DNA of 64,000 bases from Tersicoccus sp. Bi-70 (GTDB lineage Bacteria > Actinomycetota > Actinomycetes > Actinomycetales > Micrococcaceae), in contig NZ_MIEU01000016.1 in assembly GCF_001968825.1 (NCBI RefSeq), positions 310,001 through 374,000 of the forward strand, written 5' to 3'. Below are positions 1 through 9,345 of the stretch, in pieces; within the stretch, counting starts at the first letter, position 1, and each line of letters starts with the position of its first letter. The notes below the pieces were generated by a model. It did no database searches and was not told where the DNA came from. It worked only from the letters and a program-made list of their open reading frames with translations. A program made the translations under genes and the position numbers.

Positions 1-91
1 ACCGCTCAGTCACGCCGAGGTGCTGCAGGCCGGGCAGGACGCCGGCCCCCGGATCAGCGCGCTGCTCGCCGGCATCGTCCGCCGGCTCTGA
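1..91 (+). CDS. Purine nucleoside phosphorylase, C-terminal end (partial)
   Basis: Only the last 29 codons are inside the window, read in the frame that starts at base 2 and stops with TGA at 89-91. The tail reads LSHAEVLQAGQDAG followed by a short amphipathic helix ending in VRRL. This matches the C-terminal helix of trimeric purine nucleoside phosphorylases (PunA/DeoD type), which usually carry S-H-x-E-V-L near the end. These enzymes split purine (deoxy)ribonucleosides with phosphate to free base and (deoxy)ribose-1-phosphate. The next genes, a phosphohexomutase and deoC, fit, because such a mutase and DeoC process pentose phosphates; the same PNP-mutase neighbourhood exists in mycobacteria. 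The call rests on a short tail and on context. Confidence 0.65.
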   Translation, partial: PLSHAEVLQAGQDAGPRISALLAGIVRRL

Positions 92-144
92 CCGACGGCG
101 TCGCCCTCCCCCCCGACACCGCCGCACCCACCCGAGGAACACGT

Positions 145-1989
145 ATGAGCCAGCAGCGGACGTCGTCGTCCCCGTCTCCCTCCCCCACGCCCGACGCCGC
201 GTCCCCCACGGGCGAAGCCGCGGGCGCACCCGACGGTCTTCTCGCGGCCGCCCGGGCCTGGGCGGACGCCGATCCGGACCCGCGGACCCGGGACGAGCTG
301 CTCGCCGACGTCGACGCGGCCGCGGCCGGGGACGAGGCCGCGCGGGAGCGGATCGCCGACCAGTTCGCCGGTCCGCTGACGTTCGGCACGGCCGGCCTGC
401 GGGCCGCGCTCGGTGCCGGACCGGCTCGGATGAATCGGCTCGTGGTCCGCCAGGCGGCCGCCGGCCTCGCGCGGTACCTGCTCGACGTCGCCGCCGGCGC
501 GTACACCCCGCGCGCGGTGATCGGCTTCGACGCGCGCCACCACTCCGACGTGTTCGCCGCCGACACCGCGGCCGTGTTCACGGCGGCCGGTGTCGAGGCG
601 CTGCTGATGCCGGCGGCCCTGCCGACCCCCGTGCTCGCCCGGGCGGTCCGCCGGCTGGACGCCGAGGCGGGGGTGATGGTCACCGCGAGCCACAACCCGC
701 CGCAGGACAACGGCTACAAGGTGTACCTGGGCGGCCGGGCCAGCGACGACGACGGCCGCGGCGCCCAGATCGTCAGCCCTGTCGACGCGGCGATCGCCGA
801 ACGGATCCGTGCCGTCGACCCCGTCGACCCGGCCGCGGTGCCGCTGGCCGCCGACGGCTGGAGGGTCCTCGACGCCTCGATCGCCGACGAGTACCGCGCC
901 GACGTCACGACGCTGCTGCTCCCGGAGGTGTTCGAGGCGCGGGACCTGCGCGTCGTGCTGACCCCGATGCACGGCGTCGGCGGCGCGACGATGCGCCGCG
1001 TACTGACCGACGCGGGCTTCACCGACGTGCACGTGGTGGCCGAGCAGGCCGAGCCGGACCCGGACTTCCCCACCGTCGCCTTCCCCAACCCGGAGGAGCC
1101 CGGCGCGCTGGACCTGGCCCTCGCCGCCGCCCGGGAACGGGACGCCGACCTGGTCATCGCCAACGATCCCGATGCGGACCGCGTGGCCCTCGCCGTGCGG
1201 CACGACGGCGACTACCGGGTGCTGACCGGCGACGAGACCGGGGCGCTGCTCGGAGCCCACGTGCTCGACCGCGAGCGCCGGGCCACCGAGGACGGCCCCG
1301 TCCCGGCCGGCACCGGCCGGCTCGTGTTCGCCAACTCGATCGTCTCCTCCCGGCTGCTGTCGCGCATCGCCCGGGCCGCCGGCGTCGAGCACCGGGTCAC
1401 CCTCACCGGCTTCAAGTGGATCACCCGCACGCCGGGGCTCTCCTTCGGGTACGAGGAGGCGCTCGGCTACTGCGTGGACCCGGCCGCGGTGCGGGACAAG
1501 GACGGCATCAGCGCCGGCCTGCTCGCCGCGGAACTGGCCGCCGACGCGAAGGCCGAGGGCCGCACCCTGATCGACGTCCTCGACGAGCTGTTCCTGCTGC
1601 ACGGCGTGCACCGCACCCGGCAGCTCTCCGTCCGCGTCTCCGACCTCGGGCTGCTGGACGCCATGATGCACCGCGTGCGGGAGGGCGGCCCGACGACGTT
1701 CGACGGGTCCGCCGTCGTCGTCGCCGTCGACCTCGCCGCCGATGAGTCCGTTCCCGGCCTCGCCGCCCTGCCCCCCACCGAGGGCCTCTACTGGGTGACC
1801 GAGGCGGGCAACCGGGTGATCGTGCGCCCGTCCGGCACCGAGCCGAAGCTCAAGTGCTACCTCGAGGTCGTCGTCCCTGCGGCGTCCCGGGCCGAGCTGC
1901 CCGCGGCGACGGCACGCGCGGACGCGTCCCTGGACGCGATCGCCGCCGACCTGCGCGAGCTGCTCGACCTCTCCCCCCGCCAGGACTGA
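145..1989 (+). CDS. pmmB: Phosphohexomutase (phosphomannomutase/phosphoglucomutase family)
   Basis: A 614-residue member of the alpha-D-phosphohexomutase family, which moves phosphate between C1 and C6 (or C1 and C5 of pentoses) through a phosphoserine. The phosphoserine loop TASHNP is at about residues 180-185 (Ser182), the metal-binding loop DPDADR begins near residue 342, the sugar-specificity loop GYEEALGY is near residue 435, and the phosphate-binding loop RPSGTEPK is close to the C-terminus, so all four active-site elements are present. The first 30 residues are Ser/Pro/Ala-rich and probably disordered. The start is ATG 145 after GAGGA. The long form resembles the PmmB group rather than short ManB enzymes. 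Substrate could be mannose-, glucose- or (deoxy)ribose-phosphate; its place between a PNP and deoC favours a pentose role, but it could also feed sugar-nucleotide synthesis for the downstream polysaccharide locus. Confidence 0.9.
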   Translation: MSQQRTSSSPSPSPTPDAASPTGEAAGAPDGLLAAARAWADADPDPRTRDELLADVDAAAAGDEAARERIADQFAGPLTFGTAGLRAALGAGPARMNRLVVRQAAAGLARYLLDVAAGAYTPRAVIGFDARHHSDVFAADTAAVFTAAGVEALLMPAALPTPVLARAVRRLDAEAGVMVTASHNPPQDNGYKVYLGGRASDDDGRGAQIVSPVDAAIAERIRAVDPVDPAAVPLAADGWRVLDASIADEYRADVTTLLLPEVFEARDLRVVLTPMHGVGGATMRRVLTDAGFTDVHVVAEQAEPDPDFPTVAFPNPEEPGALDLALAAARERDADLVIANDPDADRVALAVRHDGDYRVLTGDETGALLGAHVLDRERRATEDGPVPAGTGRLVFANSIVSSRLLSRIARAAGVEHRVTLTGFKWITRTPGLSFGYEEALGYCVDPAAVRDKDGISAGLLAAELAADAKAEGRTLIDVLDELFLLHGVHRTRQLSVRVSDLGLLDAMMHRVREGGPTTFDGSAVVVAVDLAADESVPGLAALPPTEGLYWVTEAGNRVIVRPSGTEPKLKCYLEVVVPAASRAELPAATARADASLDAIAADLRELLDLSPRQD

Positions 1990-2094
1990 GCCCGCGCCCC
2001 GGCCGCCGGCGCCGCCGACTTGCGGGGTACGGCGCGGGACGGCGCCCGCTGCCGGTGTGCGAGCATGGATCCGACTCCCGACGAAAGGCCCCCG

Positions 2095-2799
2095 ATGCCC
2101 TCGAACAGCGTGGACGCGACGTCCCTGACCGCGGCCGAGCTCGCTGGCTACATCGACCACACCCTGCTCAAGCCGAACACCTCGCGCGAGGAGGTCCTCA
2201 CGCTGTGCCGGGAGGCCGTCGACCACGGGTTCCGGTCGGTGTGCGTCAACCCGCTGTGGGTCTCCACCGCCCGTCAGGCCCTGCGCGGCACCGCGGTGCT
2301 CACCTGCTCGGTCGCGGCGTTCCCGTTCGGGTCCACCCCCACCGACGTCAAGGTCTACGAGGCCCGCGGCGCGTGCCTGGACGGCGCCGACGAGGTCGAC
2401 ATGGTCATCACCATCCCGTCCGTGATCGCGATGGACCGCAACGCCGTCGTCGTCGACATCGCCGCGGTCGCGGAGGCGGTGCACGTCAGCCAGGCCACGC
2501 TCAAGGTCATCATCGAGACGTCGATGCTCACCGACGAGCAGAAGGAGTTCGCGTGCCGCTGCGCCGTCGACGCCGGCGCCGACTTCGTCAAGACCTCCAC
2601 CGGGTTCGGCGGCGGCGGCGCGACCGTCGAGGACATCGCGCTGATGCGCCGCGTCGTGGGCGAACAGCTCGGCGTCAAGGCCTCCGGCGGGGTCCGCACC
2701 CGGGAGGACGCCCTGGCCATGATCACGGCAGGCGCCTCCCGCATCGGCGCCAGCTCGGGCATCGCCATCGTCACCGGCGGGACCGGCAGCGGGTACTGA
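2095..2799 (+). CDS. deoC: Deoxyribose-phosphate aldolase
   Basis: A 234-residue class I aldolase that cleaves 2-deoxyribose-5-phosphate to glyceraldehyde-3-phosphate and acetaldehyde. The family signature D-H-T-L-L-K-P lies near residue 20, the Schiff-base lysine is Lys166 in FVKTSTGF, and the proton-relay lysine is Lys195 in GVKASGGVRT. Length is normal for DeoC. The chosen ATG 2095 has GAAAGG eight bases upstream. An in-frame ATG at 2065 and a TTG at 2020 would add unconserved residues and are less likely. It follows the phosphohexomutase and the PNP tail, forming a deoxynucleoside salvage group. Confidence 0.93.
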   Translation: MPSNSVDATSLTAAELAGYIDHTLLKPNTSREEVLTLCREAVDHGFRSVCVNPLWVSTARQALRGTAVLTCSVAAFPFGSTPTDVKVYEARGACLDGADEVDMVITIPSVIAMDRNAVVVDIAAVAEAVHVSQATLKVIIETSMLTDEQKEFACRCAVDAGADFVKTSTGFGGGGATVEDIALMRRVVGEQLGVKASGGVRTREDALAMITAGASRIGASSGIAIVTGGTGSGY

Positions 2800-2870
2800 C
2801 GCGACCGGTATCCGCGCGCGGCGGTGGGTACGATGGGGGCAGTCATCGATCGCGAACCACCGGAGGAAGC

Positions 2871-3161
2871 ATGAGCACGTCAGCGACAGGTCGGGCGCCC
2901 CGCGACGACTGGGAGGAGCGGCGCGAACCGATGGACGACAACCCGCACCGCCAGCACTCCGGCGAGGGTCGCTTCGTCCAGAACATCGTGACCTTCGTCG
3001 TGTTGTTCGTCGTCTTCCTCGTCGGCATCTACCTGATGAGCTTCGTCGACCACAACAATCCCGCCACCTGGTGGGCGATGCCGGCCGCGATCCTCATCGC
3101 GTCCCTCGCCTACTTCATCGGCTTCTCCCGGCCCACCCGCAAGGAGCACGCCGGCCGCTGA
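2871..3161 (+). CDS. Small two-helix membrane protein
   Basis: A 96-residue protein with a charged N-terminal half (about residues 1-40, rich in Arg, Asp, Glu and His), then two hydrophobic helices near residues 43-60 and 68-86, and a basic tail. The start ATG 2871 has a clear GGAGGA site, and a TACGAT -10-like box lies at 2829-2834. I do not recognise a named family. The pattern is that of the short conserved membrane proteins found beside housekeeping genes in actinobacteria. It is followed by a strong hairpin that separates it from the convergent mfd gene. Function unknown. Confidence 0.7.
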   Translation: MSTSATGRAPRDDWEERREPMDDNPHRQHSGEGRFVQNIVTFVVLFVVFLVGIYLMSFVDHNNPATWWAMPAAILIASLAYFIGFSRPTRKEHAGR

Positions 3162-3183
3162 GCGCCGCCGCCCGAGCGACAGA

Positions 3184-3219
3184 CAGCAGGACCCCGGCCA
3201 CCCGGCCGGGGTCCTGCTG
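3184..3219. terminator. Bidirectional hairpin terminator between the 96-aa gene and mfd
   Basis: A perfect 16-bp stem (3184-3199 with 3204-3219) with a 4-base loop lies between two convergent genes, 22 bases past one stop and 20 bases past the other. There is no long T tract, as usual for actinobacterial terminators. Confidence 0.85.
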
Positions 3220-3239
3220 CGTATCAGCGTCGTCGGGCG

Positions 3240-6200
3240 TCAGCCGGCGACGGCGGGCTCGGGCGCGAACACGCTGTCGATGACGCCGCGCGCCCACGTC
3301 AGGATGGCCTCGTCGGTCAGGTCGATGCCGCCGATCGGCGCCGACTTCGGCCGCGGGATCAGCACCGCGTTCAGCGCCGGCTTGACCAGGGTCCCGGGGT
3401 ACATGCGGGTCAGGCGCATCTGGCGGGACTCGGGCAGGTCGGCGATCGGGCCGAAGCGGACCATGGCGCCCTGGGCGATCACCTCGCTCAGCCCGGCGGC
3501 GCGGGCCGCGATCCGGAACCGGGCGACGGCCAGCAGGTTCTCCACCTCGGCCGGCGGCTCGCCGTACCGGTCGGTCAGCTCGATGCGGACCTCGTCGATG
3601 GCCTCGTCCGTGTAGGCGGCGGCCAGCTTGCGGTAGGCCTCCAACCGCAGCCGCTCCCCCGGCACGTACTCCTCGGGCAGGTGCGCGTTGACCGGCAGCT
3701 CGATCTTCATCTCCGCGGGCGACTCGTCCTTCTCGCCCCGGAAGTCGGAGACGGCCTCCCCCACGAGCCGCAGGTAGAGGTCGAAACCGACGCCGGCGAT
3801 GTGGCCGGACTGCTCACCGCCGAGCAGGTTGCCGGCACCGCGAATCTCGAGGTCCTTCATCGCCAGCTGCATGCCGGCGCCGAGCTCGTTGTGCTGGGCG
3901 ACGGCCTTGAGCCGTTCGAGCGCGACCTCCCCGAGCGGCTTCTCGGACGGGAACAGGAAGTACGCGTACGCCCGTTCCCGGCCACGTCCCACACGTCCGC
4001 GCAGCTGGTGCAGCTGGGACAGCCCGTAGGAGTCGGCCCGGTCGATGATCAGGGTGTTCGCGTTGGCGATGTCCAGACCCGTCTCGATGATCGTCGTGCA
4101 GATCAGCACGTCGAACCGCCGCTCCCAGAAGTCGACGATGATCTGCTCGAGCTTCGACTCGCTCATCTGCCCGTGGGCGACGGCGATCCGCGCCTCCGGG
4201 ACCAGCTGCTGCAGGTGCGCGGCGGTCCGCTCGATCGAGGAGACCCGGTTGTGCACGAAGAACACCTGGCCCTCGCGCATCAGCTCGCGCCGGATCGCGG
4301 CGGTGACCTGCTGGTCCGTGTACGGCCCGACGTAGGTCAGCACCGGGTGGCGCTCCTCCGGCGGGGTGGCCAGGGTCGACATCTCCCGGATGCCGGTGAC
4401 CGCCATCTCCAGGGTGCGCGGGATCGGGGTGGCGCTCATCGCGAGGACGTCCACGTTGGTGCGCAGCTTCTTCAGCTGCTCCTTGTGCTCGACGCCGAAC
4501 CGCTGCTCCTCGTCGACGATCACCAGGCCGAGGTCCTTGAACTGGACCTGGTCGGAGAGCAGCCGGTGGGTGCCGATCACGACGTCGACGCTGCCCTCGC
4601 CCAGCCCCGCGATCGTCTCCTTCGACTCCTTGGCCGTCTGGAAGCGGGACAGGGCCCGGATCCGCACGGGGAAGCCCGAGAAGCGCTCGGAGAACGTCTC
4701 GAAGTGCTGCTGGACGAGCAGCGTGGTGGGCACGAGCACGGCCACCTGCTTGCCGTCCTGCACGGCCTTGAACGCGGCGCGGACGGCGATCTCGGTCTTG
4801 CCGTAGCCGACGTCGCCGGAGATCAGCCGGTCCATCGGGACCTCCCGCTCCATGTCGGCCTTGACCTCGTTGATCGTGGTCAGCTGGTCCGGCGTCTCGA
4901 CGTACGGGAACGCCTCCTCGAGCTCGCGCTGCCACGGGGTGTCCTGCCCGAACGCGTGGCCGCGGGAGGCCATCCGCGCCGAGTACAGGCGGATCAGCTC
5001 GCCGGCGATCTCCTTGACCGCGCGCCGCGCCTGGTTCTTCGTCCGTGACCAGTCGCTGCCGCCCATCTTGGACAGCGCGGGCGCGTCGCCGCCGACGTAG
5101 CGGGTCACCTGGTCGAGCTGGTCGGTGGGGACGAACAACCGGTCGCCCGGGGCACCCCGCTTGGCCGGGGCGTACTCGATGACGAGGTATTCGCGGGTGG
5201 TGCGGGCCTTGCCGACACCGGTGGTGCGCTGGATCAGCTCGACGAAGCGGCCGATGCCGTGCTGCTCGTGCACGACGGAGTCCCCGGCGGTGAGGCTGAG
5301 CGGGTCGACGGCGTTGCGCCGCCGCCGGGCGGGCATCCTGCGCATCTCGCGGGTGCCGTACGCGCTGGCGCGGCCGAGCAGGTCGGCCTCCGTGAGCAGC
5401 CCGAGCTTGAGCGACTCGACGACGAAGCCGCCGTCGGCCGCCCCGGTGGTGATGTGGACGATGCCGGGCTCGGGCACGCCGCCGATGTCGTCGACCCGGG
5501 CGGCGGGGATGTCGGCGTCGTGCAGCAGCTCGGCGATGCGCTGCGCCGGTCCGGGGCCGGGCGTCGTGACGACGATGCGCCAGTCGTCGCGGACCCGGCC
5601 GCCGAGGAAGGTGAGCATCTGCTCGACGTCGCCCTGGAAGCGGTGCGGCTCCCGGGCGTCCACGCGCAGGGTGTCCACGTCAGGCAGGAGGTCGTCGGGC
5701 TGGACGAAGGACGACATCGCCCACCACCGCACGCCGGCGTCGAGCGCGTTCGTGCGGGTGTCCGCCAGCGAGGCGAAGCCGCCGGCCTCCAGTCCGCGCC
5801 CGGCGTCACCGAGCTCGAGCGGGGCGGTGCCGCCGTCGCCCGCGGACGCCCAGGCCGCGGCGAGGAACTCCGCGTTCGTGTTCTCCAGGTCGTGGGCACG
5901 GGTGCGCACCTTCTCGGGCTCGATCAGCACGAGCACGGACCCGTCGGGCAGGTGCTCGACGACAGGCACCATCCCGTCGGCCAGCACCGGGGCGAGGGAC
6001 TCCATGCCCTCGACGGCGATGCCCGCGGCGATCTTCTCGAGCATCGCGGCGGCGCCGGGCATCGCGGGCATCAGCGCGGCGGCGCGGTCCGCGACGGCGG
6101 GGGTGATCAGCAGTTCGCGGCACGGCGGGGCGTAGAGGCTCTGCAGTTCCTCTCCGGGAAGGGACCGCTGGTCCGCCACCGAGAAGTACCGCATGTTCTC

Positions 6201-6884
6201 GACCTCGTCGCCGAAGAACTCGATCCGCACGGGGTGGTCGGCGGTGGGGGCGAAGACGTCGAGGATGCCGCCGCGCACGGCGAACTCGCCGCGCCGGGTG
6301 ACCATGTCCACGCGCGCATAGGCGGCGGCGGACAGCGCGGCGATCAGGCCGTCGAAGGGATGGTCCTCGCCCACGGCGATGGTGACCGGCTCGAGGTCCT
6401 CCAGGCCCGCGACGACGGGCTGGACGACGGCGCGGACGGGGGCGACGACAACCCGCAGGGCCGCGGCGTCCCGCCCGGGTGCTCCCCCGGCCGGTTTCTC
6501 GGGGTGGGCGAGCCGGCGCAGCACGTGCAGCCGGGTGCCGACGGTGTCCGAGCGCGGCGACAGCCGCTCGTGGGGCAGCGTCTCCCACGCGGGGAACACC
6601 TCGACGGAACCGGCGGGCAGGTAGCAGCTCAGGGCGTCGACGAGGTCGTTGGCCTCGCGGTCCGTCGCGGTGACGGCGAGCGCGACCGGAGCCCGGCCAC
6701 CGTCCCGTCCGGCACCGGCCTCCCCCATCCCGGTGACCAGCTCGGTCAGGAGTGCGGCGCGCAGCCCGGCGGGGGCGCTGATCTCCAGCGACTCCGGGGC
6801 GTCGGCGCCGGCACGGGACAGGCGGGCGAGCCGGGCGACGCCGGACTCGTCCTCCAGTGCGGTGCGCAGACCGGTCAGGCTCAT
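3240..6884 (-). CDS. mfd: Transcription-repair coupling factor
   Basis: A 1214-residue SF2 translocase that displaces stalled RNA polymerase at lesions and recruits UvrA. N-terminal UvrB-like domains are followed by the RNA-polymerase-interacting segment (VVHEQHGIGRF at its start), the helicase core with Walker A GDVGYGKTEIA and a D-E-E-Q box (VDEEQRFGVEH), the motif VI region RGRVGR, and a C-terminal TRCF domain. Length is normal. The start is ATG 6884 with GAGGAG just upstream; an upstream in-frame ATG at 6947 lacks a comparable site. In many actinobacteria mfd lies close to pth and glmU; here those genes are about 47 kb away, with the transporter and polysaccharide blocks in between. Confidence 0.97.
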   Translation of the reverse strand: MSLTGLRTALEDESGVARLARLSRAGADAPESLEISAPAGLRAALLTELVTGMGEAGAGRDGGRAPVALAVTATDREANDLVDALSCYLPAGSVEVFPAWETLPHERLSPRSDTVGTRLHVLRRLAHPEKPAGGAPGRDAAALRVVVAPVRAVVQPVVAGLEDLEPVTIAVGEDHPFDGLIAALSAAAYARVDMVTRRGEFAVRGGILDVFAPTADHPVRIEFFGDEVENMRYFSVADQRSLPGEELQSLYAPPCRELLITPAVADRAAALMPAMPGAAAMLEKIAAGIAVEGMESLAPVLADGMVPVVEHLPDGSVLVLIEPEKVRTRAHDLENTNAEFLAAAWASAGDGGTAPLELGDAGRGLEAGGFASLADTRTNALDAGVRWWAMSSFVQPDDLLPDVDTLRVDAREPHRFQGDVEQMLTFLGGRVRDDWRIVVTTPGPGPAQRIAELLHDADIPAARVDDIGGVPEPGIVHITTGAADGGFVVESLKLGLLTEADLLGRASAYGTREMRRMPARRRRNAVDPLSLTAGDSVVHEQHGIGRFVELIQRTTGVGKARTTREYLVIEYAPAKRGAPGDRLFVPTDQLDQVTRYVGGDAPALSKMGGSDWSRTKNQARRAVKEIAGELIRLYSARMASRGHAFGQDTPWQRELEEAFPYVETPDQLTTINEVKADMEREVPMDRLISGDVGYGKTEIAVRAAFKAVQDGKQVAVLVPTTLLVQQHFETFSERFSGFPVRIRALSRFQTAKESKETIAGLGEGSVDVVIGTHRLLSDQVQFKDLGLVIVDEEQRFGVEHKEQLKKLRTNVDVLAMSATPIPRTLEMAVTGIREMSTLATPPEERHPVLTYVGPYTDQQVTAAIRRELMREGQVFFVHNRVSSIERTAAHLQQLVPEARIAVAHGQMSESKLEQIIVDFWERRFDVLICTTIIETGLDIANANTLIIDRADSYGLSQLHQLRGRVGRGRERAYAYFLFPSEKPLGEVALERLKAVAQHNELGAGMQLAMKDLEIRGAGNLLGGEQSGHIAGVGFDLYLRLVGEAVSDFRGEKDESPAEMKIELPVNAHLPEEYVPGERLRLEAYRKLAAAYTDEAIDEVRIELTDRYGEPPAEVENLLAVARFRIAARAAGLSEVIAQGAMVRFGPIADLPESRQMRLTRMYPGTLVKPALNAVLIPRPKSAPIGGIDLTDEAILTWARGVIDSVFAPEPAVAG

Positions 6885-7148
6885 CGGATGACTCCTCGGG
6901 AGACAGGGTCGCCGCACCGATCGGACAGGCGCGGGCAGCACGAACACCCGAGGTCCAGCACGGACCCCGGGGAAGTCTCCAGCCTACCAACGGAGGCCTC
7001 ACCGGTCAGGGGCGTCGGCCGGCTGTCCGCTGCGGGTGGAATCCGCCGCGGTCGGCGGCCTGCCCGGCCCGCACGCCTAGGATGGGAGACCGAACCGGGC
7101 GCGCCCGCCCCCGTTCTCCCATCCCCACGCCGTGAAGAGGACTGCCGC
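6885..7148. promoter_or_regulatory. Divergent intergenic region of mfd and the DUF2505 gene
   Basis: 264 bases between divergent genes. On the minus strand a TAGGCT hexamer (6981-6986) could be the -10 of mfd; on the plus strand TAGGAT (7078-7083) could be the -10 of the downstream gene. Neither has a convincing -35. No other feature seen. Confidence 0.35.
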
Positions 7149-7646
7149 ATGAGCCTGACCGCGACCGCCACCATCGACGCCCCCGTCGAGACCGTCGTCC
7201 GTGCCTTCGCCGACCGCGAGTTCGCGCAGTACTCCGGCGACGCCGCGGGCGGATCGCTCGAGGACTTCCGCGTCGACGGCGACCCTGCCGGCGCGTTCAC
7301 CATCACCATCAGCCGGGCCGTCGACGACGCGCGCATCCCGGACATGGCCAGGGCCTTCATCGGCGGCCGCCTGCTGCTCACCCAGGAGGAGCACTGGTCC
7401 GCACCCGCCGGGGAGGGCGGCCGCACCTCGGACGTGGTGATCTCGTTCGGCAGCGTCCCGCTCAAGGTCACGGGGACCGAGCAGCTGACGCCGACCGGCG
7501 ACGGGTGCACGCTCACCGTCACCGGTGACGTCACGTCCGGCATCCCGTTCCTCGGCGGACGGATCGCGCAGATGGCCGAGCCGGTCATCGCCAAGGCCGT
7601 GCAGCACCAGGCCGACGCCGTCGCGCGCTGGATCCGGGAGCACTGA
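7149..7646 (+). CDS. DUF2505 / SRPBCC-fold protein
   Basis: A 165-residue protein that fits the DUF2505 group of START/SRPBCC-like helix-grip proteins. The N-terminus has an SLTATATIDAP strand and a helix beginning VETVVRAFAD; strands follow, with a long C-terminal helix from about residue 138 (IAQMAEPVIAKAVQHQADA) that would close the ligand pocket. The fold usually binds a small hydrophobic ligand, but no ligand is known for this group. The start ATG 7149 follows GAAGAGGA. It is probably co-transcribed with the small membrane protein gene that starts two bases after its stop. Confidence 0.75.
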   Translation: MSLTATATIDAPVETVVRAFADREFAQYSGDAAGGSLEDFRVDGDPAGAFTITISRAVDDARIPDMARAFIGGRLLLTQEEHWSAPAGEGGRTSDVVISFGSVPLKVTGTEQLTPTGDGCTLTVTGDVTSGIPFLGGRIAQMAEPVIAKAVQHQADAVARWIREH

Positions 7647-7648
7647 CC

Positions 7649-7936
7649 GTGTCGCTGCCCACCCCGCTGGCCGTCCTGCTCATCGTCGCGGGCCTGTGGT
7701 CGCTGGGGGCGTGGTCGTTCGTGGCCTTCCGCGCGCTGCGCGCCGCCCGCACCGCGCCCGGGGCCGACACCGTTTCCGGCGCGGCCACCGGGGCCCCCGA
7801 CGCATCCGGCTCCACCGGCACGAGGACCCCCACGGAAACCCCCACGACGACGCCGGCACTGCCGCTGCTCGTCGTCGCCATCTCCATCACGCTGGCCCTC
7901 GCGACCCTGGTGGTCGGCTTCCGCGCGCTGGGCTGA
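7649..7936 (+). CDS. Small membrane protein, two TM helices
   Basis: A 95-residue protein with a first helix at about residues 6-27, a Thr/Pro/Ala-rich loop (about 35-68) that is probably outside the membrane, and a second helix at about 70-92. It starts with GTG two bases after the preceding stop, so it is likely translationally coupled. No family recognised; reading frame and context support a real gene. Confidence 0.6.
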   Translation: MSLPTPLAVLLIVAGLWSLGAWSFVAFRALRAARTAPGADTVSGAATGAPDASGSTGTRTPTETPTTTPALPLLVVAISITLALATLVVGFRALG

Positions 7937-7963
7937 CACCGGCCCATCCGCTGGACGAGAAGC

Positions 7964-8006
7964 ACGACGGCCCCGGTCACCGCACTGCGGTGACCGGGGC
8001 CGTCGT
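7964..8006. terminator. Bidirectional hairpin terminator
   Basis: A very long inverted repeat: 7964-7982 pairs perfectly with 7988-8006, leaving a 5-base loop. It lies between the convergent small membrane protein gene and the sugar permease gene and can end transcription from both sides. Confidence 0.88.
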
Positions 8007-8039
8007 CGTTCCGGGGCGGAGGCTGCCCCGGAGGCCGGA

Positions 8040-9341
8040 TCAGGAGGCGGTGGCTCCGGAGCCCGTGGTCACCGGCTCCTTCGGCGACGTCTCACCGGTC
8101 ACGGTGGCCGGCGCCGGGGCGGTGCCCCCACGCCGGAAGGCGAACAGCCGGCCGAGGCCGCCGCCGCCTCCGCTGCGGTTCTTGTTGAAGATGTCGAACG
8201 CGACGGCGACCAGCAGGACGAGGCCCTTGATGAGCTGCTGGTAGTCCGTGCCCAGACCCAGGATCGACATGCCGTTGTTCAGCACGCCCATGATCAGACC
8301 ACCGATCATCGCGCCCGCGACCGTGCCGATGCCGCCCGTCACGGCCGCACCGCCGATGAAGGCCGCGGCGATGGCGTCGAGCTCGAACCCGTTGCCGCCG
8401 GCCGGCTGCGCCGAGTTCAGGCGGGCCGTGAAGATCAGGCCGGCCAGCGCGGCGAGGACGCCCATGTTGACGAACAGCAGGAACGTCACGCGCTTGGTCT
8501 TGACGCCGGAGAGCTCGGCGGCGTGCAGGTTGCCACCGACGGTGTAGATGTGGCGGCCGAAGACGCTGTTGCTCATCACCGCGCTGTAGCCGACGATCAG
8601 CACGCCGAGCACGATCAGGACGATGGGCGTGCCGCGGTAGCTGGCGAGCAGGAACGTCAGGAACAGCATCAGCAGCGCGCTGAAGCCGGTCTTCACGACG
8701 AACCAGGAGGTCGGCTCGCTCTCCAGGTTGAATCGGATCCGGATGCGGCGCTGCCGCAGCTCGCGGGTCACGAACGCCGCGGTGGCGCCGACGCCGAGGA
8801 TCACGGTCAGCCACTCGAGCACCGAGTTGCCGCCCGAGAGATCCGGCAGGAAGCCACCGCCCAGGGCCCGCAGCTGCTCCGGGAACGGGGTGATCTGCTG
8901 GTTGCGCAGGGTGATCAGGGTCAACCCGCGGAAGATCAGCATGCCCGCGAGGGTGACGATGAACGCGGGGATGCCGACGTAGGCGATCCAGTAGCCCTGC
9001 CAGGCGCCGACCAGGCCGCCGACGACGAGGCACGCGATGATGGCGGCCCACCACGGCCAGCCCCACTGCACGATCAGCACGCCGGCGACGGCGCCGATGA
9101 ACCCGGCGACGGAGCCGACCGAGAGGTCGATGTGGCCGGCGATGATGACCATCACCATGCCGATGGCCAGGATCAGGATGTAGCTGTTCTGGACCACGAG
9201 GTTGGTGACGTTCTGCGGCTCGAGCAGGATGCCGTCGGTCAGCCCCTGGAACAGCAGGACGATCAGGATCAGCGCGATGAAGATGCCGATCTGACGGAGG
9301 CGGCTGGCCAGGAAGCCGAGGGAATCTCGGAGGGCGGACAT
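8040..9341 (-). CDS. mmsB: Monosaccharide ABC transporter permease (CUT2 family, GguB/XylH-like)
   Basis: A 433-residue polytopic membrane protein, the channel subunit of a CUT2-type sugar importer. It has about ten or more hydrophobic segments, the family motif AGHIDLSVGS near residues 68-77, and an FIGGAAVTGGIGTVAGAMIGG region that touches the ATPase. Length and partner genes match the multiple-monosaccharide (ChvE-GguA-GguB) type more than the shorter ribose RbsC type. The C-terminus has a Gly-rich stretch and a Thr/Pro tail. It starts 4 bases after the ATPase gene, as last gene of the operon binding protein - ATPase - permease. Confidence 0.92.
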   Translation of the reverse strand: MSALRDSLGFLASRLRQIGIFIALILIVLLFQGLTDGILLEPQNVTNLVVQNSYILILAIGMVMVIIAGHIDLSVGSVAGFIGAVAGVLIVQWGWPWWAAIIACLVVGGLVGAWQGYWIAYVGIPAFIVTLAGMLIFRGLTLITLRNQQITPFPEQLRALGGGFLPDLSGGNSVLEWLTVILGVGATAAFVTRELRQRRIRIRFNLESEPTSWFVVKTGFSALLMLFLTFLLASYRGTPIVLIVLGVLIVGYSAVMSNSVFGRHIYTVGGNLHAAELSGVKTKRVTFLLFVNMGVLAALAGLIFTARLNSAQPAGGNGFELDAIAAAFIGGAAVTGGIGTVAGAMIGGLIMGVLNNGMSILGLGTDYQQLIKGLVLLVAVAFDIFNKNRSGGGGGLGRLFAFRRGGTAPAPATVTGETSPKEPVTTGSGATAS

Positions 9342-9345
9342 GGTG

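Noticed and set aside
10-2484. An 824-codon minus-strand frame opposite the phosphohexomutase and deoC genes
   Set aside because: Low-complexity Arg/Gly/Asp product with no motif; both genes on the other strand are well supported.
5259-7646. A 795-codon plus-strand frame ending in the DUF2505 protein
   Set aside because: Only the last 165 residues from ATG 7149 are protein-like and have a ribosome site; the rest is antisense to mfd.
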